Shown: positions 59,683-64,000 of the stretch, one piece after another
Layout of the letters: each line of letters begins with the position of its first letter
Position numbering within the stretch: position 1 is the stretch's first letter
Assembly: GCA_000263275.1 (NCBI GenBank)
Contig: CAGP01000048.1
Span: forward strand, 1 to 64,000
From: Helicobacter bizzozeronii CCUG 35545
GTDB lineage: Bacteria; Campylobacterota; Campylobacteria; Campylobacterales; Helicobacteraceae
Reading direction: 5' to 3'
Length of the DNA stretch: 64,000 bases
Translations under genes and position numbers: made by a program
Notes under the pieces: generated by a model
What the model saw: the letters and a program-made list of their open reading frames with translations, nothing else
Told to the model about the DNA's origin: nothing
The model's database searches: none

Positions 59683-60804
59683 TCATTTGTGTTTCAATGG
59701 GTAAAAAACTCTGCCAAAATCTCGCCCTCTTTTGGAATGGGAAAAAAAAATATCGAGGTTAGGGGAGATGAAAACACGGCTACCCTCCCTAATCACCACA
59801 ACGGGTTTTAAATTGCTCTTGTCCTTGAGGATTTGGGCGACAATTTGGTTCAAACCCATGCCACTTTGGCGGGTGAGCTGCATTAAAAGATAATCCCCAA
59901 AAAAGTTATTACGCCCAGTTTTGTTAGCAATGCCCGCTGTGAGTGCGATTAAAAGTCCATTTGAGAGGGTGGAGACCAAAAGGGGGAGTCCATAGCGTTG
60001 GAAATTATGGGTCATCATCTCGCCAACCAACCCACTATAGCCCTTAATATCCGCACTTTTGGCATTGGTGAGCATGATATTCACGCCATGGGGGGTGATG
60101 ATACGGGTCCAAACAATGTCTAGGCGGTATTCCCCAATCTTGTTGGTGTTGTTATAATACCCTATCACCTTAGACCCCTTGGGGATGAGCACGGCGCGCC
60201 CCATGTTGGCAAAAACATCGCTCTCCACTTGGGCGATCACTTTGCCAGCCAACTGGGAGCTAATGGGCGTGATGAGAAATGCTGGGATGAGCTTATCAGC
60301 TGTCATGGTCCTTAATAGTTTGTTCTCATGGGTTGCCATATCTTTTTGGGAGAGATTATCAAAGCCATGCGCGCCATAATCGGTTGAATCTTCTAAGCCA
60401 CTATCATCGCTCTCTTCTTTAGGAGCTTGGGGCTCTAGGGGGGCAAAGGGCTGGATACGCGTGGCTAGAATCTCTAAAACTTGGGGGTCCTCTAGGGGCT
60501 CTAGCTCTTGGGGTGGGGGCTTAGCGGGCTTTGGAGCGGGGGTTTTGCGTTGGGTTTGTAGCTGGGCTTGGAGTTGTTCGATTTGGCGTGCCCTGATCTC
60601 TAATTGATCTTGGAGGCGTTGGTAATCTTGGAGTGTGGGGGCGGGGGCTGAAACTTTGGGGGGCGTAAAAACATAGTCGGCGAGCGGGTAGCTCACTTCT
60701 TGTAATTTGGGGGTTTGGGGAGGCTTGGGTTTGTGGTGGATGACAAGAGAGGCGCTAAAAATACCCACCCCAGCTAAACCCCAAAGGAATATTTTACGCC
60801 ACAT
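59683..60804 (-). CDS. comB10: ComB10, VirB10-like competence type IV secretion protein
   Basis: An inner-membrane-anchored periplasmic protein of the ComB DNA-uptake system, similar to VirB10/TrbI. It has one membrane helix ([19 protein letters not shown]), a Pro-rich and Gln-rich coiled region (about residues 30-150, [18 protein letters not shown]), and the VirB10 C-terminal domain with [40 protein letters not shown] and [19 protein letters not shown]. 373 residues from ATG 60804. This frame is joined to comB9 only through a run of seven A on the coding strand (60810-60816); with six, comB9 ends in a TGA overlapping this ATG. In H. pylori comB8-comB9-comB10 lie together elsewhere; no comB8 is seen here. 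Confidence 0.88.
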   Translation of the reverse strand: MWRKIFLWGLAGVGIFSASLVIHHKPKPPQTPKLQEVSYPLADYVFTPPKVSAPAPTLQDYQRLQDQLEIRARQIEQLQAQLQTQRKTPAPKPAKPPPQELEPLEDPQVLEILATRIQPFAPLEPQAPKEESDDSGLEDSTDYGAHGFDNLSQKDMATHENKLLRTMTADKLIPAFLITPISSQLAGKVIAQVESDVFANMGRAVLIPKGSKVIGYYNNTNKIGEYRLDIVWTRIITPHGVNIMLTNAKSADIKGYSGLVGEMMTHNFQRYGLPLLVSTLSNGLLIALTAGIANKTGRNNFFGDYLLMQLTRQSGMGLNQIVAQILKDKSNLKPVVVIREGSRVFISPNLDIFFSHSKRGRDFGRVFYPLKHK

Positions 60805-61776
60805 CAGGGTTTTTTTCTTAAGATTGCGCCTAATACAGGTGTGTTGCTTGCCCTCTCTTAAGGTCCATTTGTCCGCAATGTCCTCAGCGACCAAATAATC
60901 CCCCACAATGCGTGTGTTGATGGGGTTATCATACCCATCGACCACCTTATAAGCAACGGGGAATTTGATTTGGGAGGCGCGGTGATCAAATTTGAAGTAG
61001 GTGAAGTGTGCGTCATTAAAAATCTCTAGGGGCTTGATGGGCTTAGAGGTGGCGACTTTACACAGCCACAGACAAAACCAAGCACGTTTTTTATGCCCTA
61101 AGATGCGATACCCATGCTCGATCTCCTTTTTGGGGATCAATATCGTATGCGCGCCTCTACCAATCTTGAGATAATGTGCCTCATCATCTGGGCTAGGTGG
61201 CTTTTCTTTGGGTGCATTCTCTAGGATTTGTGCCTCTGGGGGCTCTTCTTGGGGTTCTAAAAGGGCTAGGGGTTGCTGGACTTGAGAGGCTTGATCTAAA
61301 AAATGTTTATCAGATACATAGACATGGAGTGTGGGGTGTTTGGAGCTGGTAAAAGTGGTGGAAAAAATATAAAAAGAGTAGATTTTACCACTCTTGCTAA
61401 TGATGGTTAAATTCGAATCAATACCAATTTGTAAGGGCTTGACTAGCAAAATATTACTATTCTCTTGTTTCTCCTCCCCGAGTAATTTTGTGCTAAAGCC
61501 CACATGATCGCCTAAGATCACCTCTTGGATGGGCTCGCTAAAAACCATGGTGGTTACCATGGCATAACGCAAGCGGATTTTATAAGTCTGCCCCAAGTGG
61601 TAATCAATAAAAAGCGTGTTGTCTAGCTCTGTGCGTTTTTTGTGGAAAAAACTCCCCTGAATGGCGTTGAGGTCTTGCATAGAGGGGGTGGGGGATTGTT
61701 CCTCCTCTTGGGGCACAGATTGGGCGCAAAGCCCACACACGAACATACCCAAAGCCAAGAGGCGCAAACCTAGCAT
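60804..61776 (-). CDS. comB9: ComB9, VirB9-like competence type IV secretion protein
   Basis: An exported protein with a signal peptide ([20 protein letters not shown]) and the VirB9/CagX layout: an N-terminal beta domain with [18 protein letters not shown] and [18 protein letters not shown], a linker rich in Glu and Pro (about 155-205), and a C-terminal domain ending [19 protein letters not shown], typical for the pilus-base partner of VirB10 and VirB7. About 323 residues. ATG 61776 is proposed; the apparent joining to rplS comes from a run of six A on the coding strand (61807-61812), which with five ends rplS in a TAG. Confidence 0.85.
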
Positions 61777-61796
61777 GCAACCCGTTGCAAGGGCAA

Positions 61797-62161
61797 CTAG
61801 ACCTTCTTTTTTACGCACCTCTTTAATGCGGGCGGCTTTGCCTTTGCGGTGGCGTAAGTAGTAGAGTTTAGCGCGTCTGACTCGCCCCACGCGTAAAACC
61901 TCGATGCTGGCTAGACTTTCAGAATAAAGGGGAAAAATCCTCTCCACACCAATCCCATTTGCACCGATCTTACGGACACAAAAAGTGCGATCCACGCCCG
62001 ATCCACGCAAACTAATGCAAACCCCTTCAAAAAACTGAGTCCGCATTTTATCCCCCTCTTTAATGCGAATCCCGAGTTTGAGCGTGTCGCCAGCTTTAAA
62101 GGCGGGGGGGTTGGGTTTTGATTTGGCTGTCCTCAAAATGTTGGATATAGCGGTTTTTCAT
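61797..62161 (-). CDS. rplS: 50S ribosomal protein L19, two homopolymer errors
   Basis: Binds at the 30S-50S interface. From ATG 62161 it reads [20 protein letters not shown] once a run of seven C on the coding strand (62104-62110) is cut to six; the central [38 protein letters not shown] and [14 protein letters not shown] are diagnostic. The end becomes [10 protein letters not shown]-stop when a run of six A (61807-61812) is cut to five; uncorrected, the frame runs on into comB9. About 120 residues. It follows trmD by three bases, as HP1148-HP1147. Confidence 0.95.
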
Positions 62162-62164
62162 AAT

Positions 62165-62890
62165 TTAACCTTTTTGATAAAGTGAATCGAATACCATGCG
62201 TTGCGACCTATTGAGACGATACAAGCTAGGGCGGTAGTATTGGGTCTTGCAAATAGATAAATCACGCATAACCGACCTTATTTTAGCATGGTTGCCCTTT
62301 GAATACTCTGAAATAGCGGGCATATCTACACAACTAGGCGTATTCAAGCGATCGGTGTTGGCAAAATGGGGGGCTTCTAAGAGTTGTCCCTCAAAGCTTT
62401 CATGTTCTAAAGATTGGCTATTACCCAAAGTGCCCTCTAAGTGGCGCGCCACGCTGTCGCACACACACAGCGCGGCTAATTCCCCCCCAGTTAAAATAAA
62501 ATCCCCAATGCCCAACACTTCATCGCCATAAGTCTCGATCGCGCGCTCATCAAAGCCCTCATAACGCCCACACACCAAGATTAAATGCGCATAGGTGGCT
62601 AGGCGTTTGGCATCGCTTTGATCATAGGGCTTGCCACTAGGACTCAAAAAGATCACATGCCCTCGCCCCACGCCCCTTAGGGCATTTTCTAGCATATAGG
62701 GGTCTAAAATCTGCCCAGCCCCCCCGCCTATGGGCGCAAAATCGGCGCGTTGGTGCTTGTGGGGGGAAAAATCCCGCATGTTGGTAATCTCTAAGCTAAA
62801 AATCTGCTTGTCTAGGGCACGCTTTAAAATGGAGGCTTGGAAATAGGGGGCAACCAGTTGGGGGAAAAGGGTTAAAATGCTAAAGTGCAT
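62165..62890 (-). CDS. trmD: tRNA (guanine-N1)-methyltransferase TrmD
   Basis: Methylates G37 of tRNAs to prevent frameshifting. The 241-residue SPOUT enzyme shows PIGGGAGQILDPYMLENAL, LVCGRYEGFDERAIE and the knotted FILTGGELAALCVCDSVARH. The N-terminal MHFSILTLFPQL is typical. It lies between rimM and rplS as in most bacteria. Confidence 0.97.
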   Translation of the reverse strand: MHFSILTLFPQLVAPYFQASILKRALDKQIFSLEITNMRDFSPHKHQRADFAPIGGGAGQILDPYMLENALRGVGRGHVIFLSPSGKPYDQSDAKRLATYAHLILVCGRYEGFDERAIETYGDEVLGIGDFILTGGELAALCVCDSVARHLEGTLGNSQSLEHESFEGQLLEAPHFANTDRLNTPSCVDMPAISEYSKGNHAKIRSVMRDLSICKTQYYRPSLYRLNRSQRMVFDSLYQKG

Positions 62891-62899
62891 GCCAACTTC

Positions 62900-63424
62900 T
62901 TAGGATTGTTCTAAAAGCCCACGGGCATGCTGGGTGTAGATACGCCGATTTTCTAAGTCTGTGTGCAGAATATAGGCATCAATATAGGGGATTAAAAATA
63001 ACTTGTTAGGGGTTTGCACATATAAATAATCCGTGCCCGCCAAACGCTCAATGCTAGCCACCCGCCCCAAGACCTCCCCCCCGTCCAACACCTCTAGGTT
63101 TAGAAGTTGGCAGTATAAAAACTCCCCCTCTTGCAAATAGCAATATTTCAGCGTCTCCTCTTGGCTCATGGCCAAAGTGTGCAGAGTGAGCAACTTAGCT
63201 TGCTCTTTGTTGGTGATCTCTTCAAAGAAAATCAGTGCAAGGTCATGGTTGTAGTTTTTGATTGTCAAGGCTCGCATAGGACCTAAAGGTGTGTAGGCAT
63301 AAACACGGGCTTTAGCCACCAAGCACTCTAAACAATCGCTTTGCAAAGAGAGTTTCAAGCCCCCCAGTAACCCCACACTACGCCCTAAGCGACCCACCAC
63401 CAATAAATCATCTACTTGCATCAC
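62900..63424 (-). CDS. rimM: Ribosome maturation factor RimM
   Basis: Helps assemble the 30S head by binding S19. A 174-residue protein with an N-terminal RimM barrel (LLVVGRLGRSVGLLGGLKL) and a C-terminal PRC barrel (YLQEGEFLYCQLLNLEVLDG, LFLIPYIDAYI). It overlaps khpA by four bases (ATGA). The sequence is divergent, as usual in Campylobacterota. Confidence 0.92.
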   Translation of the reverse strand: MMQVDDLLVVGRLGRSVGLLGGLKLSLQSDCLECLVAKARVYAYTPLGPMRALTIKNYNHDLALIFFEEITNKEQAKLLTLHTLAMSQEETLKYCYLQEGEFLYCQLLNLEVLDGGEVLGRVASIERLAGTDYLYVQTPNKLFLIPYIDAYILHTDLENRRIYTQHARGLLEQS

Positions 63425-63729
63425 AAAACATAGGGGTTTTCAGAGGCGAGCACCACGATCTTATAATTCAAACCATTCTTGGCTTTCACCCCCGAGATAA
63501 AAGCCTTGATCGCGCTCACCATCTTACCATCTTTGCCAATGACTCGCCCCATATCCACTGGGTTGGTGTAAATGCAAAGCTCCTTAGTGCCCTCTTCAAG
63601 CATTTTGGATTTGACTTCTAAAACCTGCGGGTAGGTTACAATCTTTTTGCAATACTCTTGCACGAATTTTTCAACACAAAAACCCCCCTCTAAATTTTCC
63701 CCCTCTACCTTGCTCTCTTGTTCTGGCAA
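63421..63729 (-). CDS. khpA: KH-domain RNA-binding protein KhpA
   Basis: A 102-residue single KH-domain protein with the GxxG loop seen in DMGRVIGKDGKMVSAIK. KhpA binds small RNAs and ribosome-related RNA in several bacteria. It has an acidic N-terminal extension of about 20 residues. It lies three bases after rpsP and overlaps rimM, a conserved order. Confidence 0.92.
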   Translation of the reverse strand: MPEQESKVEGENLEGGFCVEKFVQEYCKKIVTYPQVLEVKSKMLEEGTKELCIYTNPVDMGRVIGKDGKMVSAIKAFISGVKAKNGLNYKIVVLASENPYVL

Positions 63730-63732
63730 ACC

Positions 63733-63972
63733 TTAAGCCTTTGAGCCTTGAAAAGCCAACTTTTGCACCCTCTCGCTCATCTTGGCACCCACGCCCTTCC
63801 AATAATCCAAACGCGCATGGTCAATCTGCACCACCTTAGGGTTACTCAAAGGGTTGTAATAACCAATGGACTCAATCCAGCCCCCATCGCGGCGTTTTCT
63901 TGAATCAGTTACGACCACTCGATAAAAGGGCTTTTTTTTACGCCCCACGCGTGTTAATCTAATTGTTGTCAT
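63733..63972 (-). CDS. rpsP: 30S ribosomal protein S16
   Basis: A 79-residue primary or secondary 16S rRNA binder of the 30S body. [20 protein letters not shown] and [12 protein letters not shown] are the family signatures. ATG 63972 has AAGGAG upstream. It is the first gene of the rpsP-khpA-rimM-trmD-rplS operon; any promoter is beyond the window end or in the last 28 bases. Confidence 0.97.
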   Translation of the reverse strand: MTTIRLTRVGRKKKPFYRVVVTDSRKRRDGGWIESIGYYNPLSNPKVVQIDHARLDYWKGVGAKMSERVQKLAFQGSKA

Positions 63973-64000
63973 CTAAACTCCTTCATGCTAAAATTAATCT

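Noticed and set aside
59683-62136. An 817-residue single protein joining L19, ComB9 and ComB10
   Set aside because: Each join passes through an A run (61807-61812 and 60810-60816). One base less in each gives a normal stop, TAG for L19 and TGA overlapping ATG for ComB9, in line with the +1 bias elsewhere; the domains are complete separate proteins.

Overview
The window is chromosomal DNA from a gastric, non-pylori Helicobacter. The genes are Helicobacter pylori-like in content and in local order, with blocks matching HP1039-HP1042, HP0403-HP0400, HP0376-HP0378, HP1163-HP1164, HP1376-HP1372, HP1428-HP1431, HP1530-HP1532, HP0968-HP0974, HP0136-HP0139 and HP1147-HP1151. The blocks are joined in a different order from H. 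pylori, and the base composition looks richer in G+C than H. pylori (judged by eye). This would fit the felis/bizzozeronii/heilmannii group, but the species cannot be fixed from the sequence alone. The HP numbers are recalled homologies, not database results.

Layout. 0-5.4 kb: end of an unknown gene, the O-antigen ligase waaL, rpsO, the flagellar export gene flhA and a DHH phosphoesterase. 5.4-11.6 kb: a lipoprotein, then pheS-pheT-aroA-ispH. 11.6-14.1 kb: a decayed stretch with a possible insertion-sequence remnant and a broken, truncated helicase-like gene. 14.2-21.5 kb: iron and haem block with a FecA-type receptor, hemH, a periplasmic CxxC thiol protein and the cytochrome c synthase ccsBA. 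21.6-35.7 kb: a long plus-strand run of rho, murI, alaS, ccoS, fqrB, a PEBP protein, fabZ-lpxA-clpX-mreB-mreC, a glycosyltransferase and an unknown anchored protein. 35.7-43.7 kb, minus strand: rlmN, glmS, a small unknown gene, kdsD, msrAB, rnj, ksgA. 43.8-52.4 kb: a nucleosidase-like gene and a 42-residue Asn/Ser/Cys-rich protein, facing glyS-cznC-cznB-cznA-DUF3240 (metal efflux). 52.5-56.8 kb: a periplasmic protein, gpmI, a metallophosphoesterase, thiS, bcp and a DUF2846 lipoprotein cassette. 56.8-64 kb, minus strand: rpsP-khpA-rimM-trmD-rplS-comB9-comB10-lutA-lutB-lutC.

A property of the sequence itself dominates the annotation. About forty genes or gene junctions are disrupted at homopolymer runs, and in nearly every case removing one base from the run restores the full reading frame. 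The affected genes include essential ones such as rho, alaS, pheT, glyS, murI, rplS, mreC and glmS. A systematic +1 homopolymer error in the assembly is therefore far likelier than gene decay. Such genes are given here as single CDS entries spanning the frameshift, with the run positions stated. The same error also fuses neighbouring genes: rplS-comB9-comB10 and cznA-DUF3240 read as single frames but are separate genes.

The most interesting items are: the tiny Asn/Ser/Cys-rich protein lying where H. pylori carries the metal-binding Hpn-like gene, opposite a metal efflux operon; the competence type IV secretion genes comB9-comB10 directly behind rplS in a ribosomal operon; a lipoprotein cassette flanked by a duplicated 3' end of lutC; and the broken helicase-like gene next to a probable transposon scar.
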